From HyVt-105 sp049975425 (lineage in GTDB: Bacteria; Bacteroidota; Bacteroidia; Bacteroidales; VadinHA17), in assembly GCA_049975425.1 (NCBI GenBank), contig JBNGDI010000015.1, positions 7,286-71,285 on the forward strand: DNA of 64,000 nt. The letters are read 5' to 3'. Below are positions 44,688-52,905 of the stretch, one piece after another; position 1 is the first letter of the stretch, and each line of letters starts with the position of its first letter. The notes beneath the pieces were generated by a model. That model searched no databases, was not told the DNA's origin, and saw only the letters and a list, made by a program, of their open reading frames with translations. The position numbers and the translations under genes were made by a program.

Positions 44688-47600
44688 ATGATGAAGACCA
44701 AAGGAATGATGTTTGGGAAGAAGCTGTTTTTTGCCATATCTGCCCTGGGTGTTTTCTTTTTATTTATCCCTCCTGCACAGGCTCAGTATTTTGGAAAGAA
44801 CAAACCAGGGTACAAAAAGTTTGAATACAAGGTTTACCAGACCCCCCATTTTGAAATTTACCATTATTTTGAGAACGATTCCGTGCTGAATTACTGGGCT
44901 CTGGCAGCCGAGGATTGGTACCGGCGGCACAGTCGCATTCTATACGATACCTTTGAGAAACACAATCCATTGATATTATACAAGTATCATGCTGATTTCC
45001 AGCAAACAACAACCATCAGCGGACAGATCAGTGTGGGTACGGGCGGAGTGACCGAAGCCTTCAAGAACAGGGTGGTGATGCCGCTGGCTCACTCTACGGG
45101 TCAAACCGACCATGTGCTGGGGCATGAAATGGTACATGCTTTTCAATACGATATTATTATAAACGACGATACCACTTCTCTGAACAATCTCAGAAACCTG
45201 CCGCTGTGGATGGTGGAAGGGATGGCGGAATATATGTCCATCGGAAGTGTGGATGCTCACACGGCTATGTGGATGAGGGATGCCCTGTTGCAGGATGATT
45301 TTCCTTCCCTGAAAGACCTGGCCGATATGAATAAATATTTCCCATACCGGTACGGACAGGCTTTCTGGGCCTTTGTAGGGAAGGTGTGGGGCGATGACCG
45401 CATCAGGCCCCTGTTCAACCTCACCGCAAAGGTGGGATATGAAGCTGCCATTGATTCTATCCTGGGCATTTCCGCCGAAACTTTTTCGGCCCTCTGGAAG
45501 AACGCTTATATAGCCCATTATTCCCGGTTCCTGACCGATTCCATTGACCGGATGAGCGGAGTCAGACTGTTCGATACCGACAATGCGGGAAAACGGAATG
45601 TGGCACCTTCCATTAGTCCCAACGGAAAGTACATTGCCTTTTTTTCCGACCGCGATGTGGTATCGTTCGACCTGTTTCTTGCCGATGCAGATGAGAAAAA
45701 GATCATCCGGAAACTCACTACCCGGATCAGCAACCACGAAATTGACGACCTCAATTTCATGGAGTCGGCCGGTACCTGGTCGCCCGATAACCGGAAACTG
45801 GCTTTTACGGTGTTTGCAAAAGGAGTGAATCAGCTGGTGGTGGTGGATGTTCGGAACGGGAAGGTATTACTGGAAGAAGCCATCCCCGGTGTTCCTGCCT
45901 TTACTTACCTGGCCTGGTCGCCCTGCGGCGAAAAGATAGTTCTGTCGGGTCTGGTTGAAGGCAGACATGATCTGTATGCCTATTATCCCGAAACCGGAGC
46001 CGTGGAACGCCTGACCTTTGATGTGTATTCAGAGTTGCAGCCCAGCTGGTCACCCGACGGAAAATACCTGGTGTATGCTACCGACAGGCCGGCCGATCCC
46101 GATGAAACCCACCCCGTTCTTGACAGGTATAACCTGGCCATTCTGAATGTTGCCACCGGCCGGATCAGGGTGCTGGATGTGTTCCCCGGCGCCGACAATC
46201 TGAATCCGGTATTTGCTCCCGACGGCCGGTCTATTTTCTTTCTTTCCAATTCCGACGGATTCAGAAATCTTTTCAGATATTATCCGGAAACAGGTGAGCT
46301 ATATCGGATGACTTCCTTTATGACCGGTATCAGCGGTTTTACGCAGTTTTCACCGGCTATTTCCATCGCCACTGACCAGGGAAAACTGACCTATTCCTAT
46401 TACTGGAACAACGGATACCAGATATATTCCGCCGGAGTGGATGACTTCATGCCGGTAAAGGTTGCTCCTGATTCGGTCAATTTTCAGGCTGCCACCCTTC
46501 CGCCTTTCCGAAGGGCAGGAATCGATCTGGTAGATGCCGGGTTCAGATACCGCATCCCGCCTCCCGACACCCTGATCCAACATTTTACAGCAAAAGAATA
46601 CAAACCGAAGTTCAAGCTTGATTATATTTCCAATTATGGTGGGGTGGGCATGGCTACCAGCCGTTACGGAACGGGCATGTCGGGGAGTATCATTATGATG
46701 TTCAGCGATATGGTGGGGGATAATCAGCTGGTTGCCAACCTGGCTATGAACGGAGAGATTTATGATTTCGGCGCACAGGTGGCCTATCTCAATCAAAAAC
46801 ACCGGTTTAACTGGGGAGGTGTGGTATCGCACATTCCATACCTCAGCGGATATGTCAGCATGGTTGAAGACTCCCTGTCTATCACATCCAGTGAAACGGA
46901 AGATACCACCTGGGTCAATGTACTCAATTACCGGTACGATTATTACCGTACTTTCGAGGATCAGCTGGCCCTGTTCGGATACCTGCCTCTTTCGCAAACG
47001 CGGCGTTTCGAGATTGGCGCTTCTTTTTCCTGGTATTATTACCGGATCGACCGTTTCAATTATTATTATGATTATTACGGATATCCCATAGGGGTGAACA
47101 GGGAAAAGCTCGAGGCACCGGAAGGTTTCAACCTGTTCAAAAGCGATGTTGCCTATGTGGAAGATAATTCGGTATTCGGTACCACTTCCCCCGTGCGCGG
47201 CCACCGGATGAGGCTTTCACTTGAAAAGTACTACGGGGCGGTGGATATGTTTACCGGACTGGTCGATTACAGAAAATATTTTCATCTCCGTCCGTTAACC
47301 ATTGCTTTCAGAGGATATCATTATGGCCGGTACCAGATGACCGGCGGCCAGAATCTTATGTATCCTATGTATATAGGTTATCCGTGGCTGGTCAGGGGAC
47401 TTGATTCGGATGCTTTCAACCGCAGCTATGCTGCTTCTGCTTCCAACCTGAATATCAATCAGCTTACCGGAAATAAAATTGCCGTGGCCAATGTGGAATT
47501 CAGGATTCCCTTTACCGGACCCGAACGGTTTGCCCTGATCAAATTCAAATACCTGCCCACGGAACTGTCCCTGTTCATGGATGGAGGGCTGGCATGGAAT

Positions 47601-47789
47601 GCCGGTGACGCACCGGTTTTCAAGTGGTTGCCCGACAATCCCTCCCAGCGCATACCGGTATTTACCGCCGGCCTGTCCCTGCGGGTGAATTTACTGGGAT
47701 ACATGATACTCGAGCCATTTTATGCCTTACCCCTGCAGGTGCAGCCGTTGAAAGGAAGTTTCGGACTGAACTTTACGCCGGGATGGTAA
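44688..47789 (+). CDS. Gluzincin protease / beta-propeller / outer-membrane-barrel protein
   Basis: A 1033-residue three-domain protein. After a signal peptide (to AQA, residue ~32) comes a peptidase-MA-like domain with the zinc motif H146-E147-M-V-H150 and the downstream glutamate E177 in LPLWMVEGMAEY, the expected gluzincin spacing. Residues ~285-580 are TolB/PD40 propeller blades (SISPNGKYIAFFSDRD, GTWSPDNRKLAF, LQPSWSPDGKYLVYATDRP, NPVFAPDGRSIFFLSN). The last ~380 residues are an Omp85-type barrel (KYFHLRPLTIAFRGYHYGRY) ending LNFTPGW. It is a predicted outer-membrane protease. A paralogue without the zinc ligands lies at 37469. Confidence 0.87.
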   Translation: MMKTKGMMFGKKLFFAISALGVFFLFIPPAQAQYFGKNKPGYKKFEYKVYQTPHFEIYHYFENDSVLNYWALAAEDWYRRHSRILYDTFEKHNPLILYKYHADFQQTTTISGQISVGTGGVTEAFKNRVVMPLAHSTGQTDHVLGHEMVHAFQYDIIINDDTTSLNNLRNLPLWMVEGMAEYMSIGSVDAHTAMWMRDALLQDDFPSLKDLADMNKYFPYRYGQAFWAFVGKVWGDDRIRPLFNLTAKVGYEAAIDSILGISAETFSALWKNAYIAHYSRFLTDSIDRMSGVRLFDTDNAGKRNVAPSISPNGKYIAFFSDRDVVSFDLFLADADEKKIIRKLTTRISNHEIDDLNFMESAGTWSPDNRKLAFTVFAKGVNQLVVVDVRNGKVLLEEAIPGVPAFTYLAWSPCGEKIVLSGLVEGRHDLYAYYPETGAVERLTFDVYSELQPSWSPDGKYLVYATDRPADPDETHPVLDRYNLAILNVATGRIRVLDVFPGADNLNPVFAPDGRSIFFLSNSDGFRNLFRYYPETGELYRMTSFMTGISGFTQFSPAISIATDQGKLTYSYYWNNGYQIYSAGVDDFMPVKVAPDSVNFQAATLPPFRRAGIDLVDAGFRYRIPPPDTLIQHFTAKEYKPKFKLDYISNYGGVGMATSRYGTGMSGSIIMMFSDMVGDNQLVANLAMNGEIYDFGAQVAYLNQKHRFNWGGVVSHIPYLSGYVSMVEDSLSITSSETEDTTWVNVLNYRYDYYRTFEDQLALFGYLPLSQTRRFEIGASFSWYYYRIDRFNYYYDYYGYPIGVNREKLEAPEGFNLFKSDVAYVEDNSVFGTTSPVRGHRMRLSLEKYYGAVDMFTGLVDYRKYFHLRPLTIAFRGYHYGRYQMTGGQNLMYPMYIGYPWLVRGLDSDAFNRSYAASASNLNINQLTGNKIAVANVEFRIPFTGPERFALIKFKYLPTELSLFMDGGLAWNAGDAPVFKWLPDNPSQRIPVFTAGLSLRVNLLGYMILEPFYALPLQVQPLKGSFGLNFTPGW

Positions 47790-47898
47790 TACCACCTTCA
47801 TGTTTTCCCGGGATAAAGTATGTGCCAATATGCAAGGCCTTTTTTCCTGAGATATTAAACCTGTACAGGAAAATCTTTCCACATTAAAAAAAAACTGA

Positions 47899-47906
47899 TA
47901 TTTTTG
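47899..47906 (+). promoter_or_regulatory. TAnnTTTG -7 box upstream of znuA
   Basis: TATTTTTG, 22 nt before the znuA ATG, overlapping an imperfect 7-1-7 palindrome at 47903-47917. Confidence 0.45.
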
Positions 47907-47917
47907 CAATTTGTAAA
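47903..47917. promoter_or_regulatory. Candidate metal-regulator operator of znuACB
   Basis: TTTGCAA-T-TTGTAAA, an inverted repeat with one mismatch and 7-1-7 geometry, the layout of Fur/Zur-family boxes. It covers the end of the -7 box and the expected transcription start, where a repressor would block initiation. Zur control is an inference; the Bacteroidota Zur consensus is not something I can check here. Confidence 0.35.
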
Positions 47918-47928
47918 CGTTCTAAATA

Positions 47929-48819
47929 ATGAAAAGAAAGAAAGGCATTCTTTTCTTTTTCCTGCCTGCCGCTTTTCTTCCGGCCATTCTTTGTCAATCC
48001 GGCTGTAGAAATGCCAATCGCGGTGAGGATTGCCGGGAACCGGTGGTCACCGTCAGCGTGTTGCCTCAGAAATATTTTATTGAATCCATTACCGGCGGGA
48101 AGGTTCAGGTGAACGTGATGATCCCCGCCGGTGCCAGTCCGGCAACCTACGAACCCACGCCCAGGCAGATGCAGCAACTGGATGCATCAGGTCTGTATGT
48201 GATGAACGGGCACCTGGGATTTGAGAAGGCTTGGGAAGGAAAGATCAGGGAGAATTATCCCGGGCTGGCAATGATTCGTTTAACCGATCATGTGGATCTG
48301 ATTACCGGAGGTCACCACGGGGCGGATCCCCATATCTGGATGTCGCCGAAAACCGTGCGTTCTTTTCTCCCGGCGCTTTACAGATACCTGAAGGAAGCCT
48401 ACCCGGAAATGGAAGAGCGGATGGCAATTCATTATGGCCGGCTGATTGCCCGTGTCGATTCTGTCGATAAGCTGATGGAAGATTCTTTCAGGGATCTGAC
48501 TTCACGTAAATTTATTATTTTTCATCCCGCTCTGACCTATCTGGCACGTGACTATGGCCTGCAACAATATGCCATGGAGGAAGAAGGGAAAGAACCCTCC
48601 GTTCACGGGATGAGGAATCTGGTGGAACTGGCCCGCAGGGAGAATATCCGGGTTGTATTCATACAGGAAGAGTTCGACCAGGAGAATGCCCGTACCCTGG
48701 CTGCAGAAATTGGAGGGGAAGTGGTTACCCTGAATCCCCTCGATCCCGATTGGGACGATAATATGGAAAAGATCAGGAATACCTTTGTTTCCGTTCTTCA
48801 ATCCCAGGAAGAGAAATGA
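47929..48819 (+). CDS. znuA: Zinc ABC transporter substrate-binding lipoprotein
   Basis: A 296-residue cluster A-I metal-binding lipoprotein (lipobox ending QSGC, Cys at residue 26). Zinc-site landmarks are VSVLPQKYFIESITG, the TYEPTPRQM loop, NGHLGFE, HHGADPHIWMSP and FHPALTYLARDYGLQQ. The His-rich loop is minimal (GGHHG), so manganese cannot be fully excluded. Its TGA overlaps the znuC ATG, making a tight znuA-znuC-znuB operon. Confidence 0.92.
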   Translation: MKRKKGILFFFLPAAFLPAILCQSGCRNANRGEDCREPVVTVSVLPQKYFIESITGGKVQVNVMIPAGASPATYEPTPRQMQQLDASGLYVMNGHLGFEKAWEGKIRENYPGLAMIRLTDHVDLITGGHHGADPHIWMSPKTVRSFLPALYRYLKEAYPEMEERMAIHYGRLIARVDSVDKLMEDSFRDLTSRKFIIFHPALTYLARDYGLQQYAMEEEGKEPSVHGMRNLVELARRENIRVVFIQEEFDQENARTLAAEIGGEVVTLNPLDPDWDDNMEKIRNTFVSVLQSQEEK

Positions 48820-49565
48820 TGAAACCGCTGGTCAAACTTGAAAATGTTACAGCCGGCTATAACGGGGAAGCGGTGCTTGAAGGAGTCGATCTGGAGATTT
48901 TCCCGGATGATTTTATCGGGGTGATCGGACCCAACGGGGGTGGAAAAACCACCCTGCTTAAGGTAATACTGGGTTTGATCAAACCCTGGTCGGGAAGTGT
49001 GAAATATGCCGGCGATCCGGTGCCGGGAACCCTGATGGGATACCTGCCCCAGCATACCGACCTTGACAGGTCATTCCCCATTTCCGTGGAAGAAGTGGTT
49101 CTTTCGGGATTGCTGCCCAGAAAAGGATTTTTTACTCCTTACCGGAAAGAACACCGGCTGGCTGCACAGAATGCACTGGAGAAAACAGGAATCAACCATT
49201 TACTGCACCGGGCTATTGGTGAATTATCGGGGGGACAATTACAGAGGGTTCTGCTGGCAAGGGCGCTGGTGGGATCCCCCCGCCTGCTGATTCTGGATGA
49301 GCCGGTGACCTATGTGGATAACCGGTTCGAGGGAGAATTGTATGAGCTGCTGAAGGAACTGAACCGGAACATGGCTATCCTTATGGTGTCGCATGATGTG
49401 GGCACCATTACCAGTTATATTAAAACCATTGCCTGTGTGAACCGAACCCTGCATTACCATCCTTCGAACAAGATCTCTGAACAACAGCTGGCTGCATATA
49501 ACTGCCCCATTCAGATCATTACCCATGGCACAGTTCCCCATACCGTACTGAAAAAACATTCCTGA
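48816..49565 (+). CDS. znuC: Zinc ABC transporter ATP-binding protein
   Basis: A 249-residue ABC ATPase with Walker A GPNGGGKTTLLK (residues ~37-48), signature LSGGQLQRVLLARAL, Walker B LLILDEP and the switch histidine in LMVSHDVG. It overlaps znuA by four bases and ends 7 bp before znuB. Energises zinc import through ZnuB. Confidence 0.94.
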   Translation: MMKPLVKLENVTAGYNGEAVLEGVDLEIFPDDFIGVIGPNGGGKTTLLKVILGLIKPWSGSVKYAGDPVPGTLMGYLPQHTDLDRSFPISVEEVVLSGLLPRKGFFTPYRKEHRLAAQNALEKTGINHLLHRAIGELSGGQLQRVLLARALVGSPRLLILDEPVTYVDNRFEGELYELLKELNRNMAILMVSHDVGTITSYIKTIACVNRTLHYHPSNKISEQQLAAYNCPIQIITHGTVPHTVLKKHS

Positions 49566-49572
49566 AAAAACC

Positions 49573-50457
49573 ATGGAAAACCTGGTATCATTGTTCAGTT
49601 ACGAATTTTTTACCCGGGCGGCGCTGGCAGCCCTGCTGGCAGCCGTTTCCTGCGGGGTCATCGGAACCTATATTGTTTCCAGAAGGTTGGTGTTTATAAG
49701 CGGGGGGATATCACACGCATCGTTCGGCGGGATCGGGCTGGGCTATTTCCTTGGAGTGGATCCCCTGGCCGGCGCCGCAGTTTATGCTGTATTGAATGCC
49801 CTGGGACTGGAATATCTTACCCGGAGGATGAACATCAGGGAGGATTCGGTGATCGGGATCCTCTGGTCGTTCGGAATGGCAGTGGGAATCATTTTTATTT
49901 ACCTTACTCCCGGATATGCCCCGAACCTTATGTCGTACCTTTTCGGAAGCATTCTTACGGTGTCGGCGGGTGATCTTTGGTTTCTGCTTACCGTGACAGG
50001 GGTTTCAGGGTTGTTTTTTCTCGCATTATACCGGTGGATTCTTTATATGGCGTTCGATCTGCCGTATATTCAAACCTTCCGTTTGCCGGTGGGATGGATC
50101 AGTTATATGCTGATGGTCCTGATGGCACTGACCATTGTGGTGAATATCCGGGTGGTGGGTATTATCCTTGTCATATCGCTGCTTACCATTCCCCAGACTA
50201 TTGCCAATTTGTTTACCCGGAATTTCGGACGTATGATCCTGTATTCCATCCTCACCGGGATAGTAGCTTCCCTGGGAGGGCTGATGATCTCTTATTATTT
50301 TAATATTCCCAGCGGGGCTTCCATTATTTTCCTGCTGAGCCTGCTTTTTATTCTGGCCAGGGGGTTGACTGCCCTGTTTTCCGGTAAAGACAGGAGAAAC
50401 ATGCCGGCCGAAAGAACGGAAGAGGAGGCAGGAAAGATTTTTATTGCCCGTGAATAA
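49573..50457 (+). CDS. znuB: Zinc ABC transporter permease
   Basis: A 294-residue ABC-3 family permease with eight or so membrane helices; FISGGISHASFGGIGLGYFL and IREDSVIGILWSFGMAVGI are typical of ZnuB/TroC. The cytosolic tail (KDRRNMPAERTEEEAGK) is charged. Last gene of the znuACB operon; lpdA begins 51 bp later and could be read through, as no terminator is visible. Confidence 0.94.
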   Translation: MENLVSLFSYEFFTRAALAALLAAVSCGVIGTYIVSRRLVFISGGISHASFGGIGLGYFLGVDPLAGAAVYAVLNALGLEYLTRRMNIREDSVIGILWSFGMAVGIIFIYLTPGYAPNLMSYLFGSILTVSAGDLWFLLTVTGVSGLFFLALYRWILYMAFDLPYIQTFRLPVGWISYMLMVLMALTIVVNIRVVGIILVISLLTIPQTIANLFTRNFGRMILYSILTGIVASLGGLMISYYFNIPSGASIIFLLSLLFILARGLTALFSGKDRRNMPAERTEEEAGKIFIARE

Positions 50458-50508
50458 AAACTATTTTTAACCAGGAATAAGCGAAAACCGAATATAAAAC
50501 AAAACTGT

Positions 50509-51903
50509 ATGAAATTTGACGTGATAGTGATCGGAAGCGGCCCGGGTGGATATGTGGCCGCCATCAGGGCTGCTCAGCTCGGGATGAAGGTGGCTGTGGT
50601 GGAGAAGGATGCCCTGGGAGGTGTATGTCTTAATTGGGGCTGTATCCCTACTAAATCTCTGCTGAAAAGTGCCGAGGTGATGGAATATTTCAACCATGCC
50701 TCCGATTACGGAATTCAGCCCGGAGGGAATCCTGAACCGGATTTCGGTGCAGTCATACAGAGAAGCCGTCGTGTGGCGGAAGGGATGAGCAAGGGAGTAG
50801 AATTCCTGTTCAGGAAAAACAAAATTGAGGTGGTCGAAGGTTTCGGGAAAATCATTTCTTCCGGTAAAGTGGAGGTAAAGTCAGCCAATGGTAAAACCGT
50901 GACCCTGGAAGCTTCCCATATTATCCTGGCTACGGGAGCCCGCTCACGTGAGTTGCCCGGGATGAAACAGGACGGGAAAAAGGTGATCGGCTACCGGGAA
51001 GCCATGTCTCTTGAAAAAATGCCCGCATCCATGGTGGTGGTAGGTTCAGGAGCTATCGGAAGTGAGTTTGCCTATTTTTACCGGACCATGGGAACAGAGG
51101 TTACCCTGGTGGAATACATGCCCCGGCTGGTACCTCTGGAAGATGAGGAGGTATCAAAACTACTGGAACGTTCATTTAAAAAAACCGGCATGAAGATTAT
51201 GACCGGTTCATCGGTGGAATCGGTTGATACGTCGGTTACTCCCTGCAGGGTAACCATTAAAAATTCCGGAGAGGAGGAAAGTGTGGTGGAGGCCGATGTG
51301 ATTCTCTCGGCGGTTGGCATTACCCCCAACCTGGAAGGGGTGGGAATTGAAGAAGCCGGGATTGAAGTGGAGAACGGGATAATAAAGGTAGATGAATATT
51401 ACGCCACCAATGTGAAGGGAGTATATGCCATTGGCGACATTGTACATGGCCCCGCTCTTGCCCATGTGGCCTCGCACGAAGGAATCATCTGTGTGGAGAA
51501 ACTTGCCGGACACAATCCGGAACCGCTTGATTATGGAAATATTCCGGCCTGTACGTATACCCGGCCCGAGATCGCCTCGGTGGGCCTGACAGAAAAGCAG
51601 GCCCGTGAGAAAGGACTGGAGATCAAAGTGGGGAAATTCCCCTTTACAGCTTCGGGGAAAGCCAGTTCGGCCGGAGCCCGGGATGGATTCGTAAAACTGA
51701 TCTTCGATTCGAAATACGGGGAACTTGTCGGAGCACACATGATAGGCGACCATGTAACCGAAATGATTGCTGAGGTGGTGGTAGCCCGCAAACTGGAAAC
51801 TACCGGACAGGAACTGATACGGTCGGTACATCCCCATCCCACCATGTCGGAAGCCATTATGGAAGCGGCTGCTGCAGCTTACGGGGAAGTGATCCACCTT
51901 TGA
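50509..51903 (+). CDS. lpdA: Dihydrolipoyl dehydrogenase
   Basis: FAD-dependent E3/L-protein that reoxidises dihydrolipoamide in 2-oxoacid dehydrogenases and the glycine cleavage system (gcvP at 1682). The 464-residue protein has VIVIGSGPGGYVAAIRAAQL, the redox disulfide GGVCLNWGCIPTKSL (residues ~38-52), a second Rossmann VVVGSGAIGSEFA and the catalytic His-Glu pair in VHPHPTMSEAIMEA. Length is normal. Confidence 0.95.
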   Translation: MKFDVIVIGSGPGGYVAAIRAAQLGMKVAVVEKDALGGVCLNWGCIPTKSLLKSAEVMEYFNHASDYGIQPGGNPEPDFGAVIQRSRRVAEGMSKGVEFLFRKNKIEVVEGFGKIISSGKVEVKSANGKTVTLEASHIILATGARSRELPGMKQDGKKVIGYREAMSLEKMPASMVVVGSGAIGSEFAYFYRTMGTEVTLVEYMPRLVPLEDEEVSKLLERSFKKTGMKIMTGSSVESVDTSVTPCRVTIKNSGEEESVVEADVILSAVGITPNLEGVGIEEAGIEVENGIIKVDEYYATNVKGVYAIGDIVHGPALAHVASHEGIICVEKLAGHNPEPLDYGNIPACTYTRPEIASVGLTEKQAREKGLEIKVGKFPFTASGKASSAGARDGFVKLIFDSKYGELVGAHMIGDHVTEMIAEVVVARKLETTGQELIRSVHPHPTMSEAIMEAAAAAYGEVIHL

Positions 51904-52301
51904 TGCCCGCGTTTCCGGGATCAGTATGGAAGGCAGGGGTTGCGGGTTACGTGTTACGTGTTATGTGTTACGTGTTACGTGTTACGTGTTACGTGTTAAG
52001 AGTTGACCAATGAGAATATTTTCCGACTACCCGGCTAATCATATTTTGTGAGTTTTTCCATGCGGCAGCGAGGTGAAAACTATCCGCTTTTGTATAAAAA
52101 GTGGGCTTAAAATTTTCCTGGAATAATTAACAGTTTAGGAGTATAGCATTTTCTGTCAAGGCAGAGCTTGAATGTTTTCCTGCCTCTTTATGCATCATTG
52201 TTTAGAACGAAACTATTTTTTTATTCCTACGCAACCATTTGGCCGGTAAAAACATCCATATACTGCACACGTTCTTTTTAAATTTATTTTCCGGGAAGCT
52301 T
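51904..52301 (+). other. Intergenic region after lpdA
   Basis: About 400 bp without a gene. It holds the heptamer tandem repeat at 51946 and then AT-rich sequence. A weak 6-bp inverted repeat (AGGCAG 52159-52164 / CTGCCT 52180-52185) is the only other structure seen. No ORF with a plausible start and family similarity on either strand. Confidence 0.5.
51946..51994 (+). repeat. 7-bp tandem repeat, GTTACGT x7
   Basis: Seven consecutive heptamers of GTTACGT, the third with one C-to-T change (GTTATGT), followed by two decayed units (GTTAAGA, GTTGACC) to 52008. It starts 43 bp after the lpdA stop. Slippage could change copy number. It is not coding and not a CRISPR (no spacers). Confidence 0.9.
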
Positions 52302-52330
52302 TTTGTCAATTCAATTAATTGGTAAATTTA
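52302..52330 (+). promoter_or_regulatory. Promoter of the sigma/anti-sigma-barrel operon
   Basis: TTTG at 52302-52305, 17-nt spacer, -7 box TAAATTTA (one mismatch to TAnnTTTG) at 52323-52330, 35 nt before the TTG start of the sigma gene. Confidence 0.45.
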
Positions 52331-52365
52331 GGCTTTTATTTGGAAGAAGCTGAATATCAATTAAC

Positions 52366-52905
52366 TTGAAAGATAGCTTGCCGGATATAATTGAGGGATG
52401 CCTGGCGGGAGACCGGAAAGCCCAGAAAATGTTGTACGAAATGTTTTCGGGTAAAATGTATGCGGTGTGCCTGAGGTATGCGGATGATGCGGAGGAAGCC
52501 AGCGATATGCTGCAGGACGGATTTATCCGCGTGTTTGAAAACCTCTCCTCCTTCAGGCATCAGGGGTCTTTCGAAGGCTGGGTAAGAAGGATCATGATCA
52601 ATACCGCCCTGGAAAAGTTCAGAAGGAAGAAGAATTTCTATTCCCTGGACGATGATGAGGAAGGGAAAACAGAACCGGCAGAGGATAATACGCTGGATAA
52701 CCTGTTTGCCGCGGAATTGATAGGCATGATCCAGGAACTTACTCCACAGTACAGGATGGTATTCAACCTGTACGCCCTGGAGGGATATTCGCATAAGGAA
52801 ATTGCGGGGATGATGGGAATATCGGAAGGCACTTCCAAATCGAATCTGGCCAGGGCAAGAACGATACTGCAGGAAAAGCTGAAAAAACTGGGAAGGGAAA
52901 GATGA
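52366..52905 (+). CDS. ECF-type RNA polymerase sigma factor
   Basis: A 179-residue group 4 sigma factor. Region 2 (~residues 10-85): QKMLYEMFSGKMYAVCLRYA, EEASDMLQDGFIRVFENL, GWVRRIMINTALEKFRRKK; region 4 (~115-175): LTPQYRMVFNLYALEGYSHK, then ISEGTSKSNLARARTIL. The start is TTG at 52366; an in-frame stop at 52351 and no nearer ATG before residue 22 force this. It ends in an ATGA overlap with the next gene, which carries an anti-sigma-like N-terminus, so the pair is probably a regulator and its partner. Confidence 0.92.
   Translation: MKDSLPDIIEGCLAGDRKAQKMLYEMFSGKMYAVCLRYADDAEEASDMLQDGFIRVFENLSSFRHQGSFEGWVRRIMINTALEKFRRKKNFYSLDDDEEGKTEPAEDNTLDNLFAAELIGMIQELTPQYRMVFNLYALEGYSHKEIAGMMGISEGTSKSNLARARTILQEKLKKLGRER

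Noticed and set aside
44488..44691. 67-codon ORF upstream of the protease-propeller gene
   Set aside because: No ribosome site, no recognisable domain and it runs into the next gene's start; the region is better read as leader.
51946..52008. CRISPR-like repeat array
   Set aside because: Units are 7 bp, contiguous and without spacers; no cas genes nearby.
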